Source: Hirudo medicinalis (taxonomy: Eukaryota; Annelida; Clitellata; Hirudinida; Hirudinidae). Taken from it: a stretch of DNA of 64,000 nt. The notes below the pieces were generated by a model that saw only the letters and a list, made by a program, of their open reading frames with translations, was not told where the DNA came from and made no database searches. The first letter of the stretch is position 1; each line of letters begins with the position of its first letter. Where the stretch lies: assembly GCA_011800805.1 (NCBI GenBank), contig MPNW01000023.1:206593-270592 (forward strand). Direction: 5' to 3'. This document shows, one piece after another, positions 11,561 to 24,760 of this stretch. The position numbers and the translations under genes were made by a program.

Positions 11561-12906
11561 TTACGTTGTTTCGAAGAACTTGTACATTGGTGGACGGTAT
11601 GTACTTCCGAGATCAATTTGAGAAAATGCTGAAAAAATAAGTTATTAATAATGGTAAGAAATTGGTAAATAGTTTTAAGGATGTCTGGTTTACCTGGATT
11701 AGCTGCGCCTTCATAATTCTGACAAACAAAATGTTTAAAGTGAATTTTCGATACAACCCAATTCACGAAGATGTTTGAGAGTTAAACTTACGACAACTTC
11801 CCGGTTTCCGCAGCACAGGGCGATGAACGTTAAAATAGCCACCAGCAGGTGGAGCACGAATTCAATGAACCCCGTGATCAGCAGGAGGACGTTGATGGGA
11901 GCCCATGAAGTGGACTAAAAAATTTGATTTCAATGCTAACGATCATTTCAAAGAAAACGATAAATAGCAAAAAGATGACATTACAAAGGTGTAAATATTG
12001 TCGGCAGTGCAATATCTCTGATTCACATTTGATTCAAAAATGTCAAACACGTATTCGTCATACGGAGATTCCAAATTCGGTCTGCGGCTGGCAAAGCCAG
12101 TTCCCACAACACCAAGGGAAAATTGTATAACGGAACAAAAGATGGAGATCATAGCAAACGCCATAACCGTTGTTATCTGAAACAAAATCATCGTTTTAAT
12201 GGCAGCCGAGTTTTTAAATATATTATTGTAATTTTCAGCTAAAACTAAAATTGCATGTTTTGTCGCCATAGTGAAGTGAGAGTTATCAAATTTAATTTTA
12301 AAAGAAAATGATTTTTTTGAAACAAGGATTCGAAGATCCTCCTTAAACTCACTTGACATGCACCTCTTGTCCTGCATGTAGACATGTATGTAATGCCAGA
12401 AATGACAAACTAAATTGAATAATATTATTTTCATGCTTTAATTCGTAAACGATTACTACTTGTGAACTTGCGTATGAAAAATAGTTTTACTTAACAGGAT
12501 ATGCAATAAAAGGCAATGTATGAATAATGATTAAGATCTTACTATAAAGCCGCACCAAATCCCATATCCGATGAATCCAGCTGAACTATTAGTGCAAATG
12601 GCTGCAATTCCCAAAGCAAACGAGAAGATGCCGAATAATATCGCTAAACATCCACTGATGAATGAAAGTGTCCTTCGATTGAAATCATTCAAATAAGAAA
12701 GGACTTAAAATGAGGACATTTTAGGAAAAAACTAAGTGAGTTTAAGTAACTTATTAGAAACGCAAAAGAATAATCAACTCATAATAACAGCAACTATTAA
12801 ATAACCTAATGAGCTATAAAAAAAAAACTCACCCCGCATAATCTAGTATTTTATCCGAGCACGATGTGCCTATCCGTACGCCATAAAATTTGTCTAAGGT
12901 CGTCAT
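11561..12906 (-). CDS. Four-pass membrane protein with C-terminal PPxY motif
   Basis: Six exons join in phase: 12906-12833, 12672-12543, 12176-11985, 11914-11792, 11718-11694 and 11628-11561. The sum is 612 nt, giving 203 residues. Four hydrophobic segments can be seen: about residues 25-48 (SFISGCLAILFGIFSFALGI), 52-80, 82-98 and 134-158 (NVLLLITGFIEFVLHLLVAI). A cysteine-containing extracellular loop follows the third segment (YCTADNIYTF). The tail after CCGNREVV is short and ends with AFSQIDLGSTYRPPMYKFFETT in shortened form. RPPMY fits a PPxY motif, which in other membrane proteins recruits WW-domain (Nedd4-type) ubiquitin ligases. The layout resembles CD20-like or MARVEL-like tetraspan proteins, but I do not recognise the family. 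Its neighbour WDR33 is on the same strand and ends 650 bp upstream. Confidence 0.75.
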
Positions 12907-13563
12907 TTTTAACTTTCTCGGGATGAAATGGACGATATCGAATGTTTCAACTGATGCCAAATCATAAATGTTACGCTTCGATTGGCACTTTTCGGATGAA
13001 TATGAACAAGCCTACGTACTGGCTATGTTTAGTATTAAAATAAACACAAATCAACGAAGCATAACATAACCCAGGTGGAAACCAGGTATGAAAGCGATGT
13101 ATCATTATCATTGCATTACGAAGAAATTGTGAGAGTTTGAAGTGTTGCACAATCATTTCGCTTCCTTTTGAACACATTCCAGCACTTTTTAACTTGTCTA
13201 AACATTCGCCACAAAGTTCACTTCGTTATTTCCGATCCCCGAATACAGCGCGAAGAAGGAAACCTCCTGTCCATCATGACAGGCTCAAACCCATGAAGTA
13301 CGTCGGAAGAGATCATCGTGTAACTAAATTATTATAATTGATGTATATAAATCCTTATGTATAATTCTGCTTATTAGTCGTTGCAATTAATAAATTCTAA
13401 ATTAAATTTGCTATTGTTGTGAAGTCAAGGCCAATGACTGGAATAATGGGCAATCGTCCACTAACTACAAGTGATAACCAAACTTTTAAAAGTTTTAAGC
13501 AAGTCATAAAAACACAGAAATTTCACAAAATTGTGCATCTTTTTAAAACAATGGTTTCTGAAT
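12907..13563. other. Intergenic between four-pass gene and WDR33
   Basis: About 650 bp that should hold the promoter and 5' UTR of the four-pass gene and the WDR33 3' UTR. No conserved ORF is seen. Confidence 0.4.
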
Positions 13564-16500
13564 TCATCGATAAGAATATCCTCGGCTCCCCATTCTATTA
13601 GATCTACCACGACCTCTGGGGTTAAAATTTGATGAATGGTCCCTTCTTGAATAATCTTCACCAAAATCCATGGCATTACTCCTGCCTTGATGACTTTCAT
13701 CTGCATCTTCATAACTTCTTTTCATGTTAGAAAATGGAGGCTTAAAATAATGCCTGCCAGGCGCACCAAAATTATTTGATCCCCTGGCCCCGTGATTCCA
13801 ACCACCGTTTGCAGCATGAGACGAACGTTCCTGATAAAAATCGTCTCCAAACTCAGAATTGTTTTGTCGACCAGAAAAATTAGGTGGACCATGGAAGTCA
13901 TCAGTTAGAAGTAGATTCTCATCGCAGTAGCCATCCATATCCATGTTATGAGTGTATCTACTTTCACGGTAATGAACATCGTTCAATGTCTCATCTGCCT
14001 CTGACATTACATCTAAAATGATACTTGCACATGAAAAACAATGCTTAATAAACAAATCATCACAAAATACCTCTATCAGATTGAGAAAATCCAGAATCTG
14101 CTTGTTGGCCGACCATCGAACTTGGTTGTCTGCCCTCTTTCCAAGCCTTTTCAAATTCCCTTGGGACGGACTTCTGGTGCAATTGTTTACGAACATTTTT
14201 CCTGTTTGCATTGTTAGATGACGTTGATGACTCATTCATTTGAAGATTCTCGTCCAGAGAATTCAGATCGTCATTTGGTATGTCCAGACCAGGTATAAGA
14301 AAAAGTGAAGAGGCTAGAAAAGATTTAAACAACTGTATAGCAAGCAACAACATTTTATATTAAACTAAGTTTAACAGAAAACTAACAGTTGGTATTAACT
14401 TCTGCATCCTTGTCCAAACCTGGCAAGCCCCCATGACTGACGTCAGCATCTAAATAGTTAATACAATAACATATAATTATATTAATAAATCAATAACCCA
14501 CTCGATATAATTGTTTAAGATTAGAACCATTAGGTTATGCTGGATGATGCATAACTTTAATGATGCAAGCTATCGTGCAAGCGTAAAGAAAAACGTCTCA
14601 CCGGCATCATTTTCATCGGAACCGAAAGGCAACGTGTTGAGATTGTATCTGTCCCTCATTAAGTCTCCAGGCCTGTTTCTTGTCCAGAATTTTCTGGAAT
14701 AAATGTTAAAATGTTAACAGCATGCCAAGAAGCGCGCATCACGAGGAAACGGATGTTTGATTCGCCAAGAATTGAAACCTTACGTGGTGTGATCATTCGA
14801 TCCCGATGCAATTATATGTCCGACGGGATGCCAGTCGAGACTCCAGACCATCGTGTCGTGAGCGTTTTCGATTCCTCCCAGTCCTTTGTCATTCCTGGAA
14901 ATGTTGTAAATTAAAACCTGATTTCCATAAAAGAAATGCATTACCAAATTCAGTTAAGCTTACCCAACCATCCAGTACATTATTGACCCATCTGAACCCC
15001 CACTTGCAAACAGGTTTTCATGGATAGGATGCCAGGCAATGGCTACAATAAAAGATGGCTATTTACTTGCTGGTTTTTTTTAAAATTTCTAACATGGTTA
15101 ATATTAAAAAATAAATAATTAACTAATTCATTAATCTGTGAATTACTTGTTGCTTCTTTTTTATGACCCCTAAAAACCTGGACTTCTTCACTGATATTTC
15201 TGATGTCAAACAACTTCAACAAATGGTCCCTTGAGGCTGTGAGCATCCAATTTCCATTTCTGTTCCACTTCAAGTCCATGATAGCATGTTTGTGAGCATG
15301 TCTTGTGAATATAGAAAACTATTAAAAACTTATATGATTTAATAGATCGTAAAAACTGCAAATGACTGACATCGTGGTCAGACATGTACCGGACTTGACG
15401 TCCCACAACTTAACAGGTTGCTGGGTGTCTCTGCTTCCCGACGCCACGATTCCCAACTCGGGGTGCCAGTCCACGCATCTCACATCAGCACCGTGTCCTG
15501 TATTTACGTGTAAATGTTCAGGTCTGCAAAAGTACATTTTAGTATATGTTCTCACCTGTAAATATTTTTTCCTCGTGGCACCTCATGAAGTCCCAAATCC
15601 TAACCGTACTATCGTCCGAACCCGAGGCAAACTTCAGATCGGTTGGACTGAAGCTAAAGTATTGAACTTCCCCATTATTATTAGTGAGAGTTTGTGCAAT
15701 GCTGCACTCTGAGCACAGCATCAGAAGAACTAAACCATTTTTACCATAAGTAATTATTTTGAGGAGTTACAAGTTTAAAATGAGATGACACAATGGTTGC
15801 AAGCACAACCTCTAATCTGTACAAACAAAAGCCTATGAACTAAACCTCTTGAAGCATACACAAATGTCTCCAACTTATGATCCTCACCTCAGACCTCTGA
15901 CAGGTTCCTTGTGGATTTGGTACATCTTTACATTATTCATGTTACTTTGCCAGTACTTAACGTACCCTCCGTGATCGGCAGTGACCATCCACTGGTCGTT
16001 GTGGCTCCAAACCATGGACCTAACTGCTAAATCGTGAGCTTGGAGTATGGTCTCAAAGCTAAATGTCAGACCATTCCAAAGGGTAAATTCTCCACTGGAT
16101 GCACCAGTAATTAATCTTCTGCCCTCTGGTGTCCACTGCAATGAAAACAAGACTTTAGCCTTTGACTAACTTTATGAGGAATTTTAATAATTGGCAGGCA
16201 TATTAACTTTGACAGAAAATATGGGGCATTTGACTTTGTTCATTGCCATACGTATCGGTCGCGTGCACAGGCAGTTGACAGGTTTTTCGGAAAAGATGGA
16301 AGGAGGAACCATGAGTGTGTTGTAAAGTGGATCTGGTTGTATCGCTCTTCTGTCTCTGTAATCTCTCTGGAATGTTCTATTCTGTCAAAGCAAGCCCATT
16401 TAAAAATGAAAAACTGCTATGAGAGCCAATGAATTTGATTCTCATAAGCCATATCTAAATAATAATGATTAATTTAATAGTATTTTTAAAGATAGTGTCA

Positions 16501-17324
16501 GAAGCCTTGATACTTGTTTTACATGGACTTAGGGCAACTTGAAGAGATTGCAAAAATACAAATGGGTTATTCTCAAACTTGTAATGATCAGAGGTGCAAT
16601 ATTTACAAATATGCAAGCTAGATTACAACACAAATAGGATAAACAATCAGGTCAAATTAAAGAACAAAATCAGCAAGCCAAATGGTTTCTAAATTCAGTA
16701 AATGAAAAATAAGATTAGTTTATTCAGTTGCAAGTGAAGAATGTTTGGTTTTTCAAAATAAGCCAAAGAGCTGCAATCCAATCTGATTTTAGTAAATTAC
16801 ACATGAACTAATTATTAGTTAATCTCAGATCTTTTCACAAAAAAGCATACTAACAGAGGAAAACATGAAGAAATTACATAATAGATGATTCAAACATTTT
16901 TTTCAGTTGAAACACACAAGCCTAGAGGCAATATTAGAACACAACTTCATGACAAATTTGTTAAATTAGGGTATTTTTTTTTTATCATGTTTAAGTGCAT
17001 CACGAAGAACAATATTATGTAATCAGGTAATTGAGATGATCAACAAAACAAAAGACAGATATTAAAAGTATAACGTACGTGAAGCCAGTTGACCACAGAT
17101 GCGTTATAATCCACTGTTTTTCTAATGTTTGATTTGTTTCGCATTCTTCTTCCATCGTAATTTACTCCGCCGACCGGAACCGCCGACGTTGGATTTGCTA
17201 AATTGTTCGGGACGAATCCGTTAGCATTTGTAGGAAAATCTTGTAAAATACCCGGAGTTTGTTGGGACAATGAAGAAACTTCTTGATTGAAATGATTTAC
17301 CTCAGGCAACATACCGTACGACAT
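13564..17324 (-). CDS. WDR33: WDR33, WD-repeat subunit of the mRNA 3'-end processing (CPSF) complex
   Basis: WDR33 is the CPSF subunit that, with CPSF30, binds the AAUAAA signal in the nucleus. Exons traced in phase include 17324-17079, 16381-16208, 16135-15888, 15653-15556, 15497-15371, 15301-15147, 15042-14964, 14894-14784 and 14693-14602. Two or three C-terminal exons follow, the last at about 14012-13564. Near-identical family blocks are present: [89 protein letters not shown] and [10 protein letters not shown]. These make up a seven-bladed propeller. The C-terminal tail is short (DxxN-rich, ending [17 protein letters not shown]) and lacks the long collagen-like region of the vertebrate protein; total length is about 690 residues. 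A likely 5' UTR intron has its acceptor just before the start (TGCTTTTAG) and a donor CATG|GTAAGA near 17860. Confidence 0.93.
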
Positions 17325-18185
17325 ATCAACTATTTATCAACTAAAAGCAAAATGTACTAATATATTAAACATCAGCAATCTTAACTTTAAATTAATAGAA
17401 TTTTTAAAAGAACCGCACGTCGAACGATATAGACAAGCTCACAAACAGATCGGCTCTATTTACAAACAGTTTAATAACCCATAGATACATTCAAATTAAA
17501 GAACATTTAAAATTTGTATAAGCATTACTAATCACAACATTAACTTTTGCCGTTGATAAATTAAAATATTAATTTATATTTCACATAAAAAAGAAGAAAC
17601 ATTTGCTGTACAGCAATGAACATGAACAAACTCAAATGGTTATTTATTTATTTATTCTTCTTATTATTAATATCTACTAATATCTATTAATATCTTGTTA
17701 TTGTAATAACAAGAAATCCCACAAATATGAACGTAAACATACAAATCCGGGCTTTCTGCAACAAATCAATGTAGTTTATGAATTCAATTGCCCTATCCAC
17801 ACCAAAACCCACAAACAAACATTGAACATACACACACTACTCTCACAAGAGGTCTTACCATGCATATCCAGGGTGGAAGCATCTCTACACATCTCCAGAT
17901 GGAACACAGCACGAAGTTCACGAAGAAGGAAGATGCTGGATAGTAATACTTATCGTATTAGACACAGACCCTTACAGCAGACACAGCCTTAGGGTTCTAA
18001 CCCTAGAAAGATCCTACACATTATTCAGAGTAGGCCTAAAATCAATGTGCAAGAGGACTTCGTGTCGTGTGCATTCTTCATGTTTTTGGTAGTGTTGCCT
18101 CTCACCGCAGCAGGCAATTTTAATTCCCCGATGCAAGGGACCAGATATAAATCGGATAAGACTTGCCTACGGAGATGGTGTTTGC
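17325..18185. other. Upstream region of WDR33, possible 5' UTR exon
   Basis: On the minus strand, CATG followed by GTAAGACC near 17858 could be a donor of a non-coding first exon pairing with the acceptor near 17344. Otherwise AT-rich, with no other gene. Confidence 0.3.
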
Positions 18186-18189
18186 GCCG

Positions 18190-20410
18190 GAGCAGTGGCG
18201 TAGCAACTGTTCTTGTCCCCCAACAAACTTTTCGCGCTTTTCTTTCGGCAAAATTGTTTTCATATCAGTTTCAAAATTCAGTCCATCCATCCTCTACAGA
18301 GAGGACTGCCAAGTCTGCAAGCCTTGTCTGGCTCATCGCTGATCGAAGATAGTTTTTTATTAACTTAAGTTTGGAGAAAGAGCGCTCACAGCTGGCAACA
18401 CTAATAGCCCGGGTAAGGAATATGCGCAGCAAGATCACAATATTAGGAGCGGAATCCCCAAGGTCTGTGCGAAGCTCAAAAGTTCAAAGGGTCCATCGAT
18501 TTTGTCGTTTCCTGAAGCCTCCACAAAATATTGCAATCTCTTCCTTTCGGTAAAGAACTCCTCATTTGCTATATCTTCCTTTGCCAAGCTGACAATCATA
18601 ATTATCATCATGCAGATTTGACGGTAAAAGAAAGGCGTATTTGTTTGCAAGAGCATGAACTTGCTGAAATCTGCCAGCTATTTCCTCAGTCAACCTGTCT
18701 ATGACACACAGCATTTCCCGTTTCAGCTCAGCATCAAATCCAGGCGCTAAATCAGTCAATCCTTCACCATCCATTCGTTTCTTTTTGCGGATTCGACGCT
18801 CCATGCTTATCCTCATTTCAGAGCATTGCACTTATTGAAAATTACAGAAGAAAACGGAAACAACAATTAATAGTTTAATAAACAACTGAATTTAACAGTC
18901 AACTTTAAGCAATTAAGGAACTTGTCTACAGTCTTTATACAACAAAGTTTCTATCGACAACTTCACCACGACAAGCTACTCGCTGCAACTTCTCACCAAC
19001 TTCCGAGTGCCCCAGAACCACATAACATAGAACAATTAACAAAACTATTTCAGCAGCACTGTCCACCATCTTTTCTCTATTCTGAAGAAGGCAATCTCTC
19101 AACGCTGCGAGCTTGACAGAACTTTGTTGCAGATCCAGTCCTTTTGCTTGAAGATGCTTCTGGGCATCATTGACTTCTGGGAGATCAGATTTCCAAAGGC
19201 TCAGAAACTAAAGAAACGAAAACCTCAGTATCGAATCGAGAATTAAAGATGCATCTGATCTTGTGTTGCAATTTCTCCATCTTCCGTGAGCTGCTCCAGG
19301 GCAGTGTCGACTTCAGATAATTTCTTCACCATAACATTAAGCGTCTGCTCGACTACTCCATCTAGTTTCCATAGCCCGCTTGATAGTTATACTGGTCACC
19401 TGAATCATCCCAGTGATGTATAGATGCAGAAAAGAACGAGAGTAACCGGTTCAGTGTGCCAAAAATGTAACAGAGTTACACAGAAGCTGCATGTAAACAA
19501 GCCAGATTCAGGGAATGGTTTGTGCATGGCACAAATAGAGCTTTTGGGTTGATTTCGGAGATGCGCTTCTGCACACCCGATCGGTGGCCATAACAGCAGC
19601 ATTATCATATGCCTGGCCACGGCAGTCACCAATCTGGATCCCATCGTTCTCCAGTTCTCTCAAAATCAACCCTGAAATTTTCTCTGCGCTTTTACCCTTT
19701 GTCTCGATAAAACGAACTCTTCCACCTTTACTTCACTTTCGTCAATTTTTACGTAGCGCAACACCTCGCTCATCTGGTCCTTCATTCATCAGTGAGATAC
19801 ATCAGGAGTGCTATCGAAAATTATGCAAAAATACTCGCTTTCCTTGGCCTGATCGATGATTTTCTTTCTCACCTGCTCTGCCAAAATGCTCACAAATTCA
19901 TTTTGAACTTCTGGTGACAGATAAGAAGTGGCGATTTTCATTCCCAGCTTAACTTTCACCAAATGTTCACGAAGCACAGGGTCACACAGGATTTCCTGCC
20001 ATTTCTTAGTTTCCTTCTGAATAAGTTCTTGCTCTACTTTATCAATTACCTTTCCTTCAGCAAGTCGGATCTCTAGCTCCTTACACTCGAGGAACGCCTG
20101 AGCAACTGAGGAACGACTGGCTTCGGGTTCATTTACTTTTGGATTTAATTTCCACCAGTTCCTGAAACCCTCATCAACATAAAAACTAGTTAGCCCAGTC
20201 TAAAACTGTATACAACAGAAGCAAAACAGGGCCTCTTTGGAAGGAGAATACACCATCCATTTTCACTCCATTCCTCAAATCTCGAAAGAACCAGTTTTTT
20301 TGTTAGCTTCCTAGCGTTGCCTTTTGTTTTCGTTCCTGATCGCGCTACTTCCTTAAATTCATGATCGAGATGATGCACAGCAGCAGATCCCTGCCGGACA
20401 AGCATAGCAC
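18190..20410 (-). pseudogene. Dead hAT transposon of the ZMYM1-like (TTF zinc finger) type
   Basis: Read on the minus strand from 20410 leftward, the domain order is that of ZMYM1-like hAT transposases. First comes a TTF-type zinc-finger remnant (CILLPKRPCF in one frame, EALFCFCCIQF in another). It is followed by NPKVNEPEASRSSVAQAFLE, then LREHLVKVKLGMKIATSYLS and EYFCIIFDSTPDVSH of the catalytic core. Next are LQAKGLDLQQSSVKL, then ELKREMLCVIDRLTEEI, and finally LRSTMSQTRLADLAVLSVE of the dimerisation tail. Stops and frameshifts break every domain. A solo LTR (18833-19055) is inserted in the 3' half. CAGTGGCGTAGCAAC at 18190 resembles a hAT terminal repeat; the matching far end was not located. 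This element is distinct from the host ZMYM gene at 37.6-42.3 kb. Confidence 0.8.
18833..19055 (-). mobile_element. Solo LTR, family b, copy 1, with 5-bp target duplication
   Basis: A 223-bp unit nearly identical to 60938-61158. It is flanked by GCACT on both sides (18828-18832 and 19056-19060). Ends are near-inverted (TATTGAAA left, TTTCAGCA right). In minus orientation it starts TG, and contains a TATA-like TTGTATAAAGAC. It interrupts the hAT pseudogene, so it is younger than that element. I call it an LTR from ends, size and 5-bp duplication; the internal element is not in the window. Confidence 0.75.
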
Positions 20411-21110
20411 GAATTTCATTTTATTTATTCTTATAAATGAATCGAAGGGCAGGTCGTGCCTTGTCACTTACACGACAAATGAGAAACAGAGAAACAGCGA
20501 AACACCAAGCTAACAAGAAAATGTCAAAAATTCAAAAGTAAAATAATAATAGTTAGAAATGAGATTCAGTTGGAAACAGTTAGGAATTTAGAGAAGGCAA
20601 GCGTATTAACAAAGCAAAGGAACCTGGCACCCCGTCAAAATAGCCCAAGACAAAAGTCAAAGTCAAAGCTCATTAAATGAAAAAAATAATAAAAAAGTCA
20701 ATAATTTGATTTAAAAAATCATGTAACTAATTGATCTAAATTAAAGTGTAAATTAGTCACATTAAATTAATTAAATTGTGAGATTGCAAGCAATTCATAG
20801 AGGGCCGTTGTTTCCCCTGCCCCCCAAATGAAGTCAAATGAAGTCCCTGGTGTGGAAAAGTTTCTTGGTATCAGAATTAGAAGTGTGGCACAAAACGCGT
20901 CAATTCAATAATTCAAATTCAATAATTCAATAATTTAAATTCAATTCAATGCCAACAATAAAAATATGATACACGAGAAAGAAAGAAGCATATTTGCTCA
21001 TAATTCACGTCCTCAAACGATTTATTTACATATTGTACATTGTATATGTATGAAACTATTTTTTATTGAGCCGAACGAGCAAATAAAATACATGTACAAC
21101 TTGAGACGAA
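20411..21110. other. AT-rich DNA flanking hAT and LINE remnants
   Basis: No coding signal. A GC-richer stretch (GGGCCGTTGTTTCCCCTGCC, near 20802) could be subterminal DNA of the hAT element. Confidence 0.3.
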
Positions 21111-21119
21111 AATAAAATT

Positions 21120-21960
21120 ATATCGGCTTAGGGGCTAGACTGGAATGACATCCCGCTATCTGGATTGCCCATACCATATTTAAGATTTAGTAACGAGTCT
21201 ATGGTACATTTTTATAGACGGAGAGCAAAATAAAGATCTAAATTTGAATGAACTTGAATTAGTATGATACTGAAACAACGGCGAATCAATAATGAATGTT
21301 TTAAACAAACGTTTGAAATACTAAAATGCAAATAAGTTTGGTTGCTTTGTTGTAGTGATTGGAATCTTAAAATATATTTTTGGACCTAACCAAGTGATGG
21401 AACGAAGCAGTGATATGGATCTGACAAAGAGGGTTTCTATCTTGATATGGATCTGAGTGCATATGGATGTGATGCTGATGGCTTTACAATAAACTTATCA
21501 AATAAGCAACGAAGCATGCAACGACTAAGTGTGTACATGAAGATGTATGTGATTTGATGAATTTTAAGAATTTTTAAATTTTTGAAGAAAGGGTCAGTCT
21601 GAGAAATGTATGGTAAGTGCAGAGCAGTGGATATTTTATCTGGAGTTTAAGCAAGGGAAGACGAGTGATTAGAAGCCAAAACCAGATTACAATAATTCAT
21701 ATATGGAAATATGAATGAATAATGTAATGTTATGGCTATTGACGAAATAATGTAACGACGAATACGAGAAATGATTCCAATGTTTTTCGAGATCTTGTTA
21801 ATTAAATATTGAATATGAGGTTTGAAGGTAAGCTATTGGTCTGTGAGGATTCTTAGAAATTTGCAATTGTCAACACGAGATAAAGTGAAATCACCAATAT
21901 TGGCTGCATTGATAAGTTCGTTGTTCATTGTAGAATTGTAGATTGTTAATTATGTTAATT
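21120..21960 (-). pseudogene. Degenerate LINE reverse-transcriptase C-terminal fragment
   Basis: Minus-strand frames give FTLSRVDNCKFLRIL, then LTFKPHIQYLINKISKNIGI and ISRIRRYIISSIAITLHYS, followed by LPYISQTD and LKILKIHQITY. These line up in order with VISRVESCRFLGVIID, FQYIVAKISKNIGIIYRIRR and LNILKIHQINNF of the LINE at 57.5-59.9 kb, so both are one family. Stops and indels show it is dead. Confidence 0.75.
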
Positions 21961-24760
21961 TTGTTAATGAAAGCAAATACTAAAGTTAAACACATTTTCA
22001 AAACAACAACAGTTTTTTTAATTACCCTTAAAATATCTCTACATATTTATTTCAATTTGAAAACTGATTTTTATATTTAAAATTGTTTTACAAAAAAAGT
22101 TTTAAAAACCTAAACATGAAAACAGCTTAAAAATCTATTACTAGAACGTGTTCATTGCGTTAAGTCCGTTGCCATATTTCGAATGGCAGGACGTCTAAAT
22201 AGGTTTGCACCTGTTAATGTGGTAATGCGAAAGTTCTTTTTATTCAAACACCGTCAAAAAAAGGTTTCATTTACATCTTGGCTAAAGTTCACTTGTTGTT
22301 CATAAGACAAAATATTTTGTAAAAAAGAATTGACCATTATAATCATTAACATAACTTGCTTTTTTCAAATGATAAAAACTGAAAAGAATCGAGAAAATGT
22401 ATTTCACATTCAGTATTGACATTTTTTGAAAGATTTTGACATGTTCAGTGGCGCCATTTTAGGTGCTTTAGATGAAATAAAGTTTAATTCAATTTCTTGA
22501 AATTCTACAGAATTGAGAAGTTAAACAGTTGTCCATTTCTTGATTTGAGCTAAGGCCTTCTCGATTTGTCCATGACCCCCAAATGACGTTCCTCAAAATG
22601 GTTGCTGTAAAAAAAGAATAATAATATAATAAAAATAAAGGTATAAATGTTCTGCCGATTAGTGGCACAAAGCTAAACATAATTCGATGGCATTTTTGAT
22701 GATAATAACAAAGTCTGCATATTAATAAACACACATTTTGGAAATTGTATTGCTGATCTAAAGTCAACCACTGTTGTAAAGTAAAGACCACTGTTTAGGG
22801 GAATTCTTGTTTGTGGACAATCAAAAAGATAAAATTCAAGCATGAATTATTTTCCATTTGAAATCAAGACACAACAATAGGTTAAAGAGTTCGAAAAAGT
22901 GATCTTTAAATGTTTGCTGTTCATGCCTAATTTATCAGATTTTAAGAATTTTTCAAAATTTTAACTAAAATTGTTTTTATTGACTTATTTTAATTTAAAG
23001 TTTTGTGTCTTAATTTCAAATATTTAAAATAAATTAACGTAATTTGTTTTAATAAATTCAAGATTCAAAATGAATCAAATTGAATGTCATTGATAGAAGA
23101 ATAGTTGTTTAATATAAAAGTTTTAAACCGTTAAAAGCACATTTCTTTTGACTTTTAAAACAACATTTCAATTAAAATGTATATTTAAATAAAAAAGAAT
23201 TCTAATTCTTCTTATTTTCTCTACAGCTTTAAGTTATAAATAACATCGTCAATATTGCAGGATGTATCCGATAAAACAAAAATCGCACAATTTAATAATT
23301 CCTAAAACGGTTCATTAATGTCTTTTACAATTTGAAATTTATTATTAAATTTATTATAACAATAATAGTTTTATCAAATTATTTAAACCGCATAAATGAA
23401 ATTCTACAGAACAATGAAGTCTATGATTATTATTTATGTTAATTCAGCTGCTAAAGGGAAATTTATCACTTCCAGCCACGAGCACCAGTGAGACTCATTT
23501 TATGACGACATTCTTCCATATTATTAACTCAATTAATATATTAATGAATGTCGATTATTAATTGTTTTGGTCTGTCACATTTGCTTATAACATTTGATTG
23601 ATCTGAACAACTTAATCGACAATTTATTTAACTGATTCTAGAAAGATATTCCATGTAGAAAAGGCTTATGAAGAAACTAAAATTGCACTCATTTTGTTTA
23701 ATATTTTGACACAGATTAACCATTAAACTTCATAAATGTTTGAGACCATAATTTTATGTTCAAGGTTATTTAAAATTTTTGAAAATTTGATAACTGCCAA
23801 TTAAATGGTACTATGTCACAATCGATAATATTTCAAGAGGATGTTATGTTGATGTTTAGTTCGATGTTAACTCATCTTGCACCTAAATAAATATCTAAGT
23901 ATTGATGTAACATTTAATGTATACACTGTTACTGTGAATTATATTTTTGATATTCCAAAGAGGAATATTATGGCATTTCCCTTGAGAATATTTCGGCGCT
24001 TTGACATTTTCAAGGTCCTTTATTGAGTTCAAGAAATTTATATGCACACACGCACTCTAACCCTGGCTGCTTTTTAACAATAGAAAGCTTTTTCATGATA
24101 GCACTCAAATGAGCCCTCTTGTGTTCGATTTGATTAACAACTTTTATTCATGAAACCATCTCCACTCTTTAATGACAATTGCTCAGAGTCTAAAGAAATG
24201 ACAGCTAAAATTTATTGGGATTTTTTTACAACCTTTCATCAATCACTATTTTTCTGCAGGAGGTTCGCACAACGTTTGCATGTATAGCAGAACGTTTTGA
24301 GAAATTAATGCTCGCCTCATGGATGTCTATGAAATACTCAGTTTAGAGTCTTAATCGGAATACTGTATTTGTATGACCTTATAGTGTAATCTCGACACAT
24401 TGTGGATTAGTAAGCTCTCCATAAATCATCTGATCCATACTCTGTAGGCCTGTCTCCGATGAACCAACGAAGCACACGAATTTTTAAGCACCGAGTTCTT
24501 CTTCTCAAGACATGAAATTAATGACATTAAACTCGAAAAAAAGTTCACCAGCCTGAAATTTGAGAACGATATGAAGGCTTCCAATTATCTTGGTCTCATT
24601 ACAAGACACTTTATATATTACTCCGGCACTCGAAAGCACGCTATAAAGAATTGGTAGATTTTTGAAAACTTTATTCATGAATAGGGCGAGTACGATGTAG
24701 TTGTTTGATTGTTTAGCGAGGACGAAGAAATAAACTATGTAGTAGTTTTATTCTGGTGAA
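21961..24760. other. 2.8 kb gene desert upstream of the zinc-finger gene
   Basis: AT-rich, with only short non-conserved ORFs. CAGTGGCGCCATTTTAGG at about 22448 resembles a hAT terminal repeat but no partner was found. The part near 24760 should carry the zinc-finger gene promoter. Confidence 0.4.

Noticed and set aside
12971..13177. 68-codon minus-strand ORF before the four-pass gene
   Set aside because: No homology, in likely 5' UTR or promoter DNA.
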